In this document: piece after piece, positions 1-12,270 of the stretch
Position numbering within the stretch: position 1 is the first letter of the stretch
How the letters are laid out: the number at the start of each line of letters is the position of its first letter
Assembly: GCF_921293095.1 (NCBI RefSeq)
Contig: NC_060252.1
Coordinates: 81,116,866 to 81,180,865, forward strand
Direction of reading: 5' to 3'
Length of the DNA stretch: 64,000 bases
Source of the DNA: Ischnura elegans
Taxonomy: Eukaryota; Arthropoda; Insecta; Odonata; Coenagrionidae
Position numbers and translations under genes: made by a program
Notes under the pieces: generated by a model
What the model was told of the DNA's origin: nothing
The model's database searches: none
What the model saw: the letters and a program-made list of their open reading frames with translations, nothing else

Positions 1-636
1 ATATTATTGTCCATATTCTTCATTGATATAAGCGAACCTTACCGCAAGTTTCTCTGTTGTAAATGTGTAATGTAATAACCGTTTGAATTTCACTAAAACA
101 TAACCGAGGTCTTCGAAATGAAGCTTTTTCGCCGAAAGCCCTCATTTTTAGTTTAAAATATCTAATAACTCACAGAAAACACCCCTAGATCAGTGGTTAG
201 CCAGTATTGGAATATATTAGTGGAATTGCTATGCCAGTATTGGCTTCCCATCTCGAGGATTTGATTTCCATGGTGTGGAGTAAAGGGTAGGAACTTCGAT
301 CGCCATTCATGTGCAATGTCGGGAACACCCAGTATTTCTTCATGTTCCAAGGAGAATTTACAAATCTGCGGTGGTGTCAGTGCTTTTATGTCACATTATT
401 TTCAATTTTTAATTAATAAAGCGTTACAGCAGTGATTTCTTAGGCTGAAATTTCCAGTCTTAATTTTTACCTCGAACTTTGAAATTTTCTTGAAGGTACA
501 TAGTTCATTACACCACAAGATTTACTGCATCCAAATTCACCTCTTCTAAGGGGCTTTGTAAATGTCTACAGTCGCTTCCGCCAGACATCTAGAGACACGA
601 ATTTTAAGCGACTAATTTTAGGAGAAGTAAAGTATA
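1..636. other. No gene; diverged repeat remnants
   Basis: AT-rich spacer. Bases 280-370 share short blocks (GATCGCCA, GAGAA.TTACAAATCT) with 2655-2745, which suggests an old dispersed repeat. I see no coding signal. Confidence 0.5.
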
Positions 637-644
637 ATTTGAGG

Positions 645-1120
645 CGGTGGCGTAACCAGGAATATGCTTTGAGGATGAAAGGGTCTGGGGCGGGGACCCC
701 CCTAACGGGGGTTATGGGAAAATTTTCGTAAAATGACATGCCTGGAAATACATTTTACATCATTTTGGCACTTAAAATTTAGCTTTAAGCAGATGCAGTT
801 GTTGTTTGTCAAAAATAGATAATAGTTTTAAATTTAAAGTATACCGGGACTAGCCGCGGTGATGACTTTTACGAGAGTCACCCGCAATGCACGATCGTGC
901 GAAAGATATACAGAGAAAAAATCATCCGCCTTCACCGGGATTCAAACCCGGATCCCAAGGAAATTCGACCGGAAATCGGGGGATCCGGGTTTGAATCTCG
1001 GTCAAGGCGGATGATTTTTTTCTCTGTGGATCTTTCGCACAATAGTTTTAAATATTTTTTTTATTTCTCTGAGGTTTGGGAGAAGGATCAATCCCCTCAT
1101 CCCCCGTAATTACGCCACTG
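645..1120. mobile_element. hAT-like MITE with 8-bp target duplication
   Basis: Terminal inverted repeats of type CAGTGGCGTAA (left CGGTGGCGTAACC, right ends ACGCCACTG). They are flanked by a perfect 8-bp duplication, ATTTGAGG, at 637-644 and 1121-1128. No coding capacity. It is interrupted by the palindromic insertion at 834-1040. The sequence resembles the element at 6041-6296. Confidence 0.8.
834..1040. mobile_element. Palindromic tRNA-like insertion inside the hAT-like MITE
   Basis: The arms 897-956 and 979-1040 are nearly perfect inverted repeats around a loop of about 22 bp. Each arm carries a tRNA B-box-like core (GGGTTTGAATC). The block is bracketed by a 13-bp direct repeat, AATAGTTTTAAAT (821-833 and 1041-1053), and is missing from the related element at 6041-6296. 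It is probably a SINE that inserted as an inverted dimer. The short frame here is not a gene. Confidence 0.65.
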
Positions 1121-1560
1121 ATTTGAGGGTTACAAAAATAATGAAAATGATTTTTAAAATTCCTTACGCTAAAATCGTAAGAAATACAACTACCGTTATT
1201 TTTTCACTGACAAGGAGAGACTTCTGAAAATTATTTAATTTAGATTGAAGTTGGGAGGAGTTTTCAGTAACCTCTGCACCGAAAAAGCAGGATGGGACGA
1301 ATTATTGGATTATTGAGCAATATTTCGTTGTGTTTAGTCAGCGGTGAATCCTTTGACAATAGTCCGTAGAGCGCGCATCTCGCCTGCCGGGATACAGCTA
1401 TTTCGTGAAGAGAATAATGTCGCCCAATCCCATATGATCTGCGTTACTTCGACCGCGAGAAAAAGTCCTTCCCCATATAAATACAAAAAACCTATCTAAA
1501 ATAGGAGGAGGCATATTTGTCGTAACTATTCCACGCAACGCTACGAATTGTAGCTTATCA
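1121..1560. other. No gene recognised
   Basis: AT-rich spacer between the MITE and the LINE fragment, with no open frame or repeat that I can name. Confidence 0.4.
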
Positions 1561-2195
1561 AATATTTAAGTTAAAAGACATAGTACCTGTTAACATAAAT
1601 TTAATGATTTATTTTGCACTGGTGGATAGTATATTAAGATATGGGATCACTGTCTGGGGAATGGCGTCAAATACTCTGTTAAATACAATTCTAAAGAACA
1701 AAAAGAGAATACTGAAGTTAATTGATACAGATGGTTTGAACTATTTTTGTAATTCTGACCTAAAATCACTGTGTACTAAATATAATACATTAACTGTGAA
1801 TAAAATGCTGAAATCCTTTTTTGAAAACTTATCTTTATAATAACATGTACGGTAAAAGGTTGCTGTAGTATGTTGTACCTCATACCTTTAATTGTATACC
1901 AAAGGCTTCATGTAATCTCAAATCTTTGGCCGACATTAAAATAAAAGTGAAAGATTGGTTAATAAGTGATATTTTAAACTTGTAATTTCTTTATTTTAAT
2001 CTGAAATGTACAAAATATATTAAATTATGATGGTTTTGCTTAAAACCCCCTAAAGTTGAAGTTGAAACTTGTAATATAAATGCTATGCTCTCAATGTGCC
2101 ACATGTTGTATTGAATAACTGGAACCTTCTGACAAGCCATATGGCTTAGAAGGACCAAGTTTGTATATGCAAATAAAGGCAATTATTATAATAAA
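1561..2195 (+). mobile_element. LINE (non-LTR retrotransposon) 3' fragment
   Basis: The frame at 1604-1840 reads like the end of a reverse transcriptase (VDSILRYGITVWGMASN..L...LKNKKRILKLI), a pattern typical of Jockey/CR1-type elements. A 3' UTR follows and ends in AATAAAGGCAATTATTATAAT near 2190. It is 5'-truncated and not functional. Confidence 0.7.
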
Positions 2196-2754
2196 CTTTC
2201 CTATTTCAGTCCCTCAGTCCTTCGAAACCCGCGCAAAACAATCCTGGGTGGGGATTTCAGTTTTGCTTAGCGCGAAATTAACTCTCAAGGACTTAAGTTG
2301 ACTCCCATGCCCTCGGATGGCAGGGACGGTTTAGTCCCTCCAATTAAGAACTTGAAGCTATCCTTTTCCCTCATCCCGAAATGATAATTTTTTTTTTTAA
2401 TTCCGAATGTTTAAATTTTAGTGGGAAATTTAGTGAGAATTTTAAAATTTAGTGGAAAATAATGAGGATGGAGGGAACGAGGGGGGATCGGCGAACTGAT
2501 CTTTCTCCCCCTGACAAAACTCCTAGTCCCGGCCCTGGTTGCCAACCACAGGTTATGAACTCTTCTCAAATACTGAGACATCTAGTTGGAATGGTGTACA
2601 GGTCATAATAGGCGAGAAGCTGAGTTCGATGGACTGGAGTTCATAAAAGGAACTCCGATCGCCACGCGCGAGCACCAAGTAAACACAAAGTACGTGGGAT
2701 AATGGCGCCGCCATGTTTTACCATGTCCCACGGAGAAATTACAAATCTCACAAT
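2196..2754. repeat. Remnant dispersed repeats
   Basis: Bases about 2250-2400 match about 3400-3565 (shared blocks such as GCGAAATTAACTC and CCCTCATCCCGAAAT). Bases 2460-2540 (AAAACTCCTAGTCCCGGCCC) match the inverse of about 34865-34970. No coding signal. Confidence 0.5.
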
Positions 2755-3391
2755 ACGGTGGTTTCCTCTTATTTTTTATTGCCTAAATTGAAAGATTATT
2801 ACTCCTGGAGTACGTATTTCACGCTTTTAGATTTTTAAATGACGATATCTATTTTTCGCGATTAAATGAAATGTGAAAATATTCAAGCGCGCGAAAACGC
2901 GACGGCTAAGTATGAATACCGGGAAAACTCCGTGTGACGACGTTCTGGTTCCCGCTGCCGCAAGTGAGGTGACCTTGGGGCGAGGCTTTGAGCGCTGATA
3001 CGACGCAGGATGCTAGCAGAGTACCCTGCTAGCTGGTAGCGCTTGGCTTAAATAAGGATTTATTAATACACTATCAAACGAAGGAAACTTTCCAACCTTA
3101 GGTAGTTTTAATAGGTGATTATTAAGACATGTTTCTTTGAGCTCTGCGCCTCATGTATGCATTGGTAATCTCAGACGATGTAAAACTCCTATCAACTCGT
3201 ATAGAAACTAGGTCCCTGTGACGTCACGGGTGCCAATCTGGCCTTTTTCAAATGAGGATAAAATTGACCATTGCCATTCGTCTAAACCGGTATTTCTAAA
3301 ACCAAATAATTTGAATATTATGAATACACTAATGATGGGTAACGAATCGAAATCAATTCCTTTCGTTTTCTTTGATGAAGGAAACTACCCT
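2755..3391 (+). mobile_element. 660-bp MITE family, copy 1
   Basis: One of five copies in the window. It begins ACGGTGGTTTCCT and ends GAAACTACCCT. The core contains CTAGCAGGGTACTC-like and AAATGAGGATAAAA blocks shared by all copies. No transposase. Copy 2 lies 450 bp away in inverted orientation. Confidence 0.8.
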
Positions 3392-3839
3392 ATTGCCTCG
3401 AAAAACAACTTGGAGCGGAAATTTTAATTTTACTTAGCGAGAAATTAACTCCCAAGGACTTACGTCGAATCCCATGCACTCGGTTTGCAGGGACGTTTTA
3501 GTCTCCTCCAATTAATGATTTGAACCCATCCTTTTTTTCCCTCATCCCGAAATAATAAGTATTTTTTTAAAAACGACTATCTCGGGCGAGCGGGCGCAAA
3601 CCCCACTCAAGTACCTCGGTCCGGGAGGCAGCCGGCGTGGGGTGGTTATCGTCATTTTCTCCCACTCACCGTTGCTGGTATATCCCACAAAGAACGCCGA
3701 GTGGGACCGAGATGAAATTATAACGCCGGCACTTAGGAGCAATTCGGCGCACTATGGCGGCGGAACTCGAAATCGCGAACGCCGACTGCATTTGGGGAAA
3801 ACTTCACCCAAAAATAGAGGCTCTCAACAATCCGACAAT
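3392..3839. other. Spacer between inverted MITE copies
   Basis: The left half repeats the 2250-2400 sequence. The right half (3580-3800) is GC-richer, with open frames on both strands, but has no recognisable protein. Confidence 0.4.
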
Positions 3840-4503
3840 AGGGTAGTTTCCTTCATCAAATAAAACGAAAGGCATTGATTGCGATTCGTTATCCACCATT
3901 ACTGTATTCATAATATACAAATTATTTCGTTTTAGAAATACCGGTTTAGACGAATGGCAATGGTCCATTTTTATCCTCATTTGAAAAGGGCCAGATTGGC
4001 GCCCATGCGATGCCACTCCACGTGACGTCACAGGGACCTAGTTTCTATACGAGAAGATAGGAGTTATACATCGTCTGAGGTTATCAATGCATGCATGAGG
4101 CGCAGAGCTCAGGGAAACATGTCTTAATAATCACTTATTAAAACTGGCTAAGGTCGGAAGGTTTTCTTCATTTGATAAGGTATTAATAATCCTTATTTAA
4201 GCCAAGCGCTACCAGCCAGCAGGGTACTCAGCTACCAGCTAGCAGCCTGCGTCGTATCAGCGCTCAACTCGCCTCAAGGTCACCTCACAGGGTGGCAGCG
4301 GGAACCAGAAATACGCCACACGGAGAGAGATTTCCCGGCATTCATACTTACGCGTCTCGTTTTCGCGCGCTTGAAAATTTTCACTTTTCATTTAATCGCG
4401 AAAAATAGATATCGTCATTTAAAAATCTAAAAGCGTGAAATACGTACTCCAGGAGTTAGAATCTTTCGATTTAGGCAATAAGAAAATAATAGGAAACCAC
4501 CCT
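3840..4503 (-). mobile_element. 660-bp MITE family, copy 2
   Basis: Inverted relative to copy 1; ends AGGGTAGTTTCC and GGAAACCACCCT. With copy 1 it forms a very long inverted repeat (2755-4503). The 75-codon minus frame inside is part of the repeat. Confidence 0.8.
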
Positions 4504-4853
4504 ATACTCCATAGAGACGGCCTCGTAGATTCTATTTTTCTACATTCGCTGTAAATTTTTTTTACTTCTTCCCAAAAGAGCGATGTTGCTAATTTCTTCC
4601 TCCAAGATTCTATGTTCTGCGCGCCACTGATTTTATTACTTTTAGTCCCGCCAAAACAATAGACCCATTAACCCTTTATCACGTCGTTCATAATAACAAA
4701 TACTCAACAAATACTCGTAGAAGGTTATCATCTAGAAAAGTTCACGAACCGTTGAAATGCCGCGCCAGCAAAGCTTCAATACTCTTCCCTTAAGAACGTA
4801 TCCATTTTAAGACAAAATTAATTGCAAGTTTTCGCTTTCAATATCCATGTAAC

Positions 4854-5131
4854 CAGGGGCGCAGCTAGGAATTAAGGCTGGGGGGGGTTCAGGTGCAACT
4901 AATACCAGGGTGTGTGGTGTATGGTATACCCACCAGGGTAAGCGAAAGGTGCGAGATAAATTAATTGCGGAATTTTAAGATAAATGGTTGAAAAGGGTGA
5001 GTTTTACGGTTTTCTGAGGGATATTTTATTAATTCTTACACTATTCTATTAGTATTTCAATCCAATTAAGTAAAATGGTCAAAGTAAAAAAAGTCAATTA
5101 AACTTCAAAACTCCTCTTCGCTGCGCCACTG
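4854..5131. mobile_element. hAT-like MITE
   Basis: The left end is CAGGGGCGCAGC and the right end GCTGCGCCACTG. A near-perfect 8-bp duplication flanks it: CATGTAAC (4846-4853) and CATATAAC (5132-5139). Non-coding. Confidence 0.7.
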
Positions 5132-5559
5132 CATATAACTTTATCATTGACTAAAATATACATCTTACGCATAAGAAGGAAAAAGCAAACAGTTTAGTTT
5201 GATTTAACAAGTGACGGCTGAGCGAACATAACAGGCATTCTGTATTTCATTACATGTCTTTCATTGACAATTCAAAAATTTGCGAGTCAAAATAACGGAT
5301 CAATCATTTATATGAATTTCAAACAATACTTGATATCATTTACTCAACTATAAACACTAAGTAATCCCACCGTACTATTCATGCTTATGAAGAGGGAAAA
5401 TTTTTAAGATATTCGAATAAAAATATTTACGAATACATAATGATCTTCAAACACAAAATAATTCATGAAAATAACTTGGCCTAATTGAAAATAGGATAAC
5501 GTAATCATTCAATAGTCACATAACGCTGATCGTAGTCACGATACTAAGGAAGTCACTAG

Positions 5560-6304
5560 AAGGGGCGGATTCAACATCAAATTTGGGGAGGTCATGACCT
5601 GGGTCCGGGGAGTATGGAATACCCCCCCCCCAAAAGAGAGGCAATTTTTACAATAGGGAGTGCTAGGCTCTGCGATAAATACAGCTCAAACTTCTTTCTC
5701 GTATGGGACATGTAGCCATACATTTGAATACGTATACACTCCCTTTCCTCCTTCGCAAGGATACAAAAGCTATTAAACCAATAAAAATTAAAATTTTTGA
5801 AAAAAATTGGGGTTGTAATGTGACATTTGACCGTTCTAAATTCGACCCTGGTCACAAGTACTAACGATAAATACCACTAAAACTTCTATCATGTTTGGAA
5901 CTTGTAGACACGAATGTACATGTACACTCCCTTTACCCCTTTACAAGGATACAAAAACTATTAAACTAAAAACAATTTAAAAAGTTAGATAATGTTTGGG
6001 GGGTGTAATGACCACTGTGACCACCCTAAATCCGCCCCTGCAGTGGCGAAACTAGGTATATGTCTTGGGGGAATAGGATGACTTGGGGTGGCGACCCCTC
6101 CCCCCCTCAATCAAAATCTGGTATAAGTTTTGAAAAATAGCATGCCTGGAAATACATTTTTCATTATTTTGGCACTAAAATTTGAACTTTAAGCAAAGGC
6201 AGTCATTACATGTCACAACTATACAATATTTTTAAATTTCTCTGGGGCTTTGGAGGTGGATCTATCCTCTCATCCCCCTCCATAGTTACGCCACTGCGCC
6301 CCTG
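5560..6304. mobile_element. hAT-like MITE A, interrupted by MITE B
   Basis: The ends are AAGGGGCGGA and TCCGCCCCTG. The 8-bp duplication GTCACTAG (5552-5559) and GTCACCAG (6305-6312) is recovered only if the nested element at 6041-6296 and its own duplication are removed. Internal tandem-like blocks (TACACTCCCTTT, near 5735 and 5925) repeat once. Confidence 0.7.
6041..6296. mobile_element. hAT-like MITE B nested in A
   Basis: The ends CAGTGGCGAAACTAGG and TAGTTACGCCACTG are flanked by a perfect 8-bp duplication, CGCCCCTG (6033-6040 and 6297-6304). The target duplicated was the last 8 bp of MITE A. Confidence 0.8.
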
Positions 6305-6383
6305 GTCACCAGCATGAGCCAAGTGACATTTCCCGCCACAAATAAGAGGAGGAACTAATCAACGACGCTCCACCCATCTTAAC

Positions 6384-6664
6384 CAAGGGTCTTCAACCAC
6401 GGCCCGCCTGCTAATTTCTTGCGGCCCCTAGAGGCTAAAGAAAATATTGTGTCGAGAACCAAATATCGACACAATCGTCAAAAATAAACAATGTCAAATA
6501 TCGCATTGATTGATTGAAATTTTTAAGCAATAAAGGTTATTGCAATTTGAAATAATATGTTTTTTATTTTTTATTTTTTTTATGTGGTGGTAAACTGACG
6601 TGGCCCTCCGGAAGATAAGAAATCGATTTTTGGCCATTGCATTGGAAAAGGTTGAAGACCCCTG
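6384..6664. mobile_element. hAT-like MITE with AGGGGTCTTCAACC termini
   Basis: Inverted termini CAAGGGTCTTCAACC and GGTTGAAGACCCCTG, of the type seen in hAT/Charlie-like elements. An imperfect 8-bp flank (ATCTTAAC and GTCTAAAC) is visible. Non-coding. Confidence 0.65.
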
Positions 6665-8437
6665 GTCTAAACCTTCAAGTCACTCGATAATTGAGAAGGC
6701 TTTTTCCGAAGGGATTCGTCCAATCGCTTCCTCTAATCGCGTCATGTGCGGGGTCGTCCCATTCTTTAGCCCCCCATCGACAACTCTGCTGCGGACTATT
6801 CCAAAAAAAAAAGTTCCCTCAGATGACACGCGTGGGGCGCTGGACCAGCGAGAAAAATATAGGAAACACGAAGACCAAAGGCACCATTCGTTTTTCTATT
6901 CCACCCTTCTCCGAGGTCGAAGGTCGTGTATCTGGCTCTCGCAGATGACAAGAGGTCCACAGCGCAGGCGTCGGTGGAACAAATAATTTCAAAACGCACA
7001 CCTTTCCTACGCATCTTACGGGAGAGGGCCATTCGATGAGTAATGGGAATTAGAATAGGGCACTAATAGATGTTTGGCCGTAAAATAAAAAGCCTTCTTG
7101 GCACACGCAGAGGTCAGATGGCGGGCGACGGCCACACAAATTGATAAGGACCTTCGTCAGGGCCAAACGCAATGCGGCCAAACGACACGCCTTAAATCAA
7201 AAGCATTTAACGCAGCCAAGGGCGTTCACAATCACCAACAGAGCAAACGGAGAAATATTTTCTTGCTACTGAAGGGCGGCGAGATATTATTATTAATGCT
7301 TTTAAAACGGAATTAAATCCAGATAATTACCACCATGGCAGACGACCACAAATTAAGGTACATACCCACATTCAAGTACAGCCACGAATAGAGCTAGCTA
7401 TCAGCTATTTTTGCATTCTTTAAACGTTTCAAATAGGCTACGGTCTAACAGCCAAGCCTAAATGAAGTAAAATTTCCCCAAAAAGCAATTCCTGCATTAT
7501 TTCATCAAGATAAAAGGAGATCACTGGGTTGACCCCGTAGTACAACATTATAGAATAGCCGAAATGCTAATTATTCAACTTGATTCTTCAAATTAGTACA
7601 ATACACCTTTTAAGTCCAATGGAACGCTTAATTACTTAGTTAAACCTATGATAAATAATGATAGTTAAACCTATGATCAAGCATGATAAACGCAGATCAC
7701 CTGATTCACATAGTGATACTTCCTTCCCAATCCACGCAGCCCGTATAAAAACAGAGAAGAATAGTAAGATGGTTAAAAAGTACACGCGGAAAATGACAGA
7801 CCGCGTAGTAATAAAAGTAATGAAAAAACAGATACATATCATCAATTTAACTGTAAAACATTAATTTCACTCTCAGCGCGCCAATGCAAAAGCCTTGAAT
7901 ACGATAAGATGATACAAAATATAATTTTATCATTTTAGTTTACCCAAAACAAGTTTAATCCACCAGCAAACTTTCCACACAGAACTGAAAGTTTCGGCCG
8001 ATTTTAAAGTTAACCTTAGATGCATCGGACTTTCCTCCGCGGTCAGACTATTTTCACAAAAGAAACTCCCTTTACCCACACCACTCATCTCTTTTTCGAA
8101 AAACTTTTTCGATCATCTCATTACTGCTTCGACGCCTGATCTTGACACTCGATTTCGCCATGAATACAGAACAGCCCCCAAGTTTGCAACTCTTATTCGA
8201 CTCGAGGGAAAAAAGTCTTCCCACCGACGTATTTATTTTTTCCCCTTCCTTTGTTAAATAATAAATATATTCAGCTTTCAATCCGTCAAAATCGACTCGA
8301 GGAACTAAAGAGCATGAAAGCAAGAACACCCTTCTAATCACTCCATTTCAATAGATCATTTCACCGAAGAGGTAGTTCTTGAAATGGTGAACCAAAGAGA
8401 ATAAACGAATATCGAGTTCCATACTCTAGATTTCGCA
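6665..8437. other. No gene recognised
   Basis: Several short open frames occur (6600-7032, 7098-7316, 7636-7864, 8072-8341), but they overlap on both strands. None shows a recognisable domain or splice structure. Confidence 0.4.
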
Positions 8438-8628
8438 GTCGAAGAGTTTTACACACCTATGACAGATAACGAAGGTGAAGATGCAGAAGGCATCTGAGAC
8501 GATATCAAAGAAGTTCTCAAACAGGTAGGTGGTAAAGAAAACGTAATTGTTAAGGTGATTGGAACGCTGTCAAGAGAGACGGTCAAGATGGAAGAACAAC
8601 TCGAATATGGATTACCAAACCGAAATTA
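8438..8628 (+). pseudogene. Decayed LINE endonuclease fragment
   Basis: Reads EFYTPMTDNEGEDAEGI*DDIKEVLKQVGGKENVIV, then EEQLEYGLPNRN*. This follows the pattern YAPT.D...FY..L...GDFNA...GLG.RN of the LINE APE-type endonuclease, with stops and the catalytic GDFNA lost. It belongs with the tail at 10485-10740. Confidence 0.5.
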
Positions 8629-10484
8629 AATATGAGAGAATCTCCTGGAAATCTCTAAATTAAAGAAGTCGTCGGTTGTAAAAAAATTAAGGATCACTTT
8701 TGAGAAGATACACGATGAAAATGCTAGGAGACTTTTAAGGAGAGTTTAAGAACCAAGTGACAGATGGCATAAGTTACCCTAGGGCAGATTCGATAGTCAT
8801 ATTAGTCTAGTAATCCGTCGTCCATGGAAAAACGAAAGCTGCCTACAGAATATTGAGGAAACATTTCAAGAAACGGAGCTAAATTGCTTTAATATGAGGG
8901 ACAATAATGTAATTTTTCGGATTAAAATCGAAGACAAGGTGAATTAAATTACTATGCACTTATACAGCACTTGTGCTTGCCCTTCTAAGTAAAAAAAAGT
9001 GTTTACATTGAATATACCTCTTTATTGTGCACGAAGGTCTCATCACATGATGTTCAAACACGCACAATGGATTGGATTAGATAACAAGTTAAAATTAAAA
9101 CCGTGCGGAACGACCATGGTAGTCAAGAAAGGTCCCTGCTGAAAATGATTATCTGTCGAGTAAAATTAATTCTCCGTAAAAGGGGAACACTTAAGGGAAT
9201 ACTTTTTTGCCTTTTTATTTAATGACTGTTGCTTACTACGTATATAGTTTTTTCTCCGCCCGAATAGCCCGACTGACATAAAAAAGCAACTCGATTTGAC
9301 AGTCTTAAATAATTTATGGATGTTTTTCAGCATTAACTCCTTAAATCATACAAAATCTCACATACATCTCTTGAAAAATATGAGATACAGCCAATATTCA
9401 ATTCTATAATCACCTTAAAAAAGCTAACGAAACGCAAGACTGCAGGTGGAAGAATTTTAGTTATCCAACACTGGAATTTCATTCATATTATCCTATTATA
9501 ATAGGAATTAAAATCCTAGAAGATAAACTTTTAAATTTTATTTCAGCCAAAACGCAGCTCCATCTAATTTTGTTTCATATCTGAAATGCTAAGTTTGTAC
9601 TGAATTGTAGCTACATTTAAAGTGAATTAGGGTTTTAAGAGTCATTTTCTGATTTACTAGTTACCCTGCAATCAGGTATCACCCCTTAAAATACATTTCA
9701 AGTTGTTTTTTAAATGGACTTTTGGCCAGGATTTATGACTAATTCCACTGCGCATCATAGACAGCATTTGTGCACTTGGAGAAGGCCTTCGATAGCGCGC
9801 GGACTGGGATTCAATACTTGGAATTATGGCATAAATAGGGAGTGTTCTACGTAGAGCGAAGAATAATGTAGTTTATTCATGAACCAAGAATCTGAGTTAA
9901 AAATTTGGACCCAGATGTGAAGAAGGGAGAATGAGGAAAGTAGTGAGACAAGGCCATGCACAGTGCCCCATAAATTTTTATGTTTCTCGAGAATGCCACC
10001 AGTAAAATCAAAGAGAAGGCGAGATTTAATATTCAGGGAAAGAATACGTGATGTGCGCTTTGTTGAAAACATAATATTGATAGCCGAGACACATAGATTT
10101 GAAGAAGATTCTGAATATCAGCTTATATTTGTCCTGTACCTATTCATCGGAATCTTCTACAAATCCTTGTGTCTCGCCTGATATCTGCTGATATTTGTCC
10201 TTTAAGATAAAGAGTGGATATCAGCAGATAATCAATAAGAAAACTACTCAATTACTGTGCAAAGAAGAGAAAAATATCAGGAAAAATTCATCCAACACTG
10301 TAAACAAAAGTCTGAAGAGGTAAAAAGGTTTTCATCGAATGCTACATATGGAGCATTGTTTTCGTGGCAGCGACGCATGGGCGTTGACAGCATCAGATAA
10401 TGCATCAGATTCGAAATGAGATAACATAAAAGAATGGTAAAAATAAATCAACTGATGAATGACAAAGTCGTGAGATTTAAGAGA
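8629..10484. other. No gene; probable LINE debris and hairpins
   Basis: Lies between LINE endonuclease and tail fragments, but no reverse-transcriptase motif is readable. At 10085-10122 and 10146-10180 there is an imperfect inverted repeat (GAGACACA.GATTTG.AGAAGATTC). At 10182-10194 and 10217-10229 there is a perfect 13-bp one (TATCTGCTGATAT). Confidence 0.4.
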
Positions 10485-10740
10485 AGCCATTTAAAACCCT
10501 TGCGATGGATTTGGACGGCATAATTGGCCACACCACGAGACATGATGGTCTGATGATGAAAATCGTCGAAGTACAAATACCAAAGCCAGGCCCCCTAATT
10601 TTTGCACCTCAAAATTCTCAATAAAAGAGAGGAAATTAGTAAAGAAAAATACGAATTAGGTGGCGTCGTAGGTTATCGAAGTGGAGAGTTGCGTCAAACC
10701 AATCTTTGGATTGTAGTACCCCTATGATGATGATCATAGC
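10485..10740 (+). pseudogene. Decayed LINE 3' end
   Basis: Frames give GHTTRHDGLMMKIVEVQIP, then, after a shift, a GGVVGYRSGELRQTNLW-like end. These match the usual C-terminal pattern of LINE proteins (GH..RHDGL...IVEG.I.G...) that ends near ASNQSLDCS. Broken by stops and frameshifts. Confidence 0.45.
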
Positions 10741-12270
10741 CAAGATAATCAAAAATTAATAAAGCAGAATGCTTCATGAGAAAATTTTGTGGTCAATCCC
10801 CTGTTTAGATCGGATTGACTACAGAAACACATACTTCAATTTTTCATACTCCATGGTAACATGCCATTAAATTTTACATAGTTCGCCATCATTTTCAACG
10901 CCAATTTCAGTTAGGACCCCTTTGTGCCCCAAAAGGTGACTGAACAAGTACCTTCTGATAGAGTAACTTTATAAATGCCACTGAGAGAAGGAAATATCCA
11001 TATGAGCCATGTTCTCCCGATGAAGAGGAAAAGCCAGGTTATGTGCTAAAAATCGTTCCCACATGATGGCGGCCAATTTAATTTTTTTACTTTACACCTA
11101 AAACTGGGCTGGACATTAAGCAAAATCGAATTCAACGGGATGAAATTATCCTGAGAACAGTTGTTGCGAAAATAACTCAAGAAACGCTGCTGGGGTATCA
11201 CCACTTCGATTTTACTCTTGAACTTTAACCTGAATCACCGGCGCGCCGGCGGCGCCGACACCTGAAGGCAATTTGACACAGAGGACCACATGACCGACGT
11301 TAGATGGACCCAGCATGACAAACAAAAGGATAATTAAAAATCCAAGTGTTGCAACGTGACCTTAATTCCGACACGAGAGAAAAAATTGAGACGATGAAAG
11401 CGTACCAGAAGTTTGCAAAGTAAAACGACGAAACCGTCTTATATTTGCTCACTTCAACTAATTTGGAAAGTTTAACTCAAAGAAGTTAAACGAAATATTT
11501 TTTCCGTGGGATCAAGGTGAAATACAAAAATGTTCCCTACTGGTTACCCTGGCAATTAAAAAAAGTTGCTCTACGGGGTGGACTTATTAACACACAGCCG
11601 AATTCGATAAAATTGGAAAACTTTGAACGAATCAACGCACTGTCTCACAAATTTTTCACAAGTGCTTCCTTCAATTCCAGTAATTTTCGATTGTTTTCCA
11701 ACTCACACAATAATTTCCTCCTTACTACATCGATAATTTGGACAACAGTATCTCCACCTATTGTTTACTGTAGAACTATGCGGGTCCATTGAAAATTTCA
11801 TCATAAATATTTGTAATAAGGATAAAACGATGAATATAAATTAATTTGACCAGAAAATAACGCAAATTATCCAATCATTTTGCAATAAAATAATTATCAT
11901 GTTACTATCAAACTATTGCGATCACACCCAAGATAAATTCCCTATAAAAACGTCATTACTGAAAATGAATACAGCTAAAAGCAAACATGGAGAAGGGCAA
12001 ATACATAAAGACGTTTCTAAAAATTCCACAGATTTTTCGTTCGTTTTATCTATGGCAAGACAAAGAGTCATTCCTTGTTAACCCAGGAGAGGGCGCGCAG
12101 CGAAAAGTAACATTAGAAGGTGCGTGGGGTACACGTGACTTTGACACCCCAAAGAAAATATATTTTTTCTCTTTCCTTGGAATGATATAGTTATGCTCTT
12201 TTTTATAGCTGTGTTCTTTTTTAAATAGGTCTACCAAATTAAATTGATGCTAATAATTATTTTTCATGGT
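10741..12270. other. No gene recognised
   Basis: AT-rich. There is a small GC patch at 11237-11260 (CCGGCGCGCCGGCGGCGCC). The open frames at 11517-12237 are unrelated to each other and have no recognisable domain. Confidence 0.4.

Noticed and set aside
897-1040. A tRNA gene
   Set aside because: Only B-box-like cores are present, in inverted copies. No A-box, acceptor stem or anticodon arm can be built.
6600-7032. Cluster of four overlapping frames
   Set aside because: Begins inside a hAT-like MITE terminus. Frames on both strands reflect local composition; no protein family seen.
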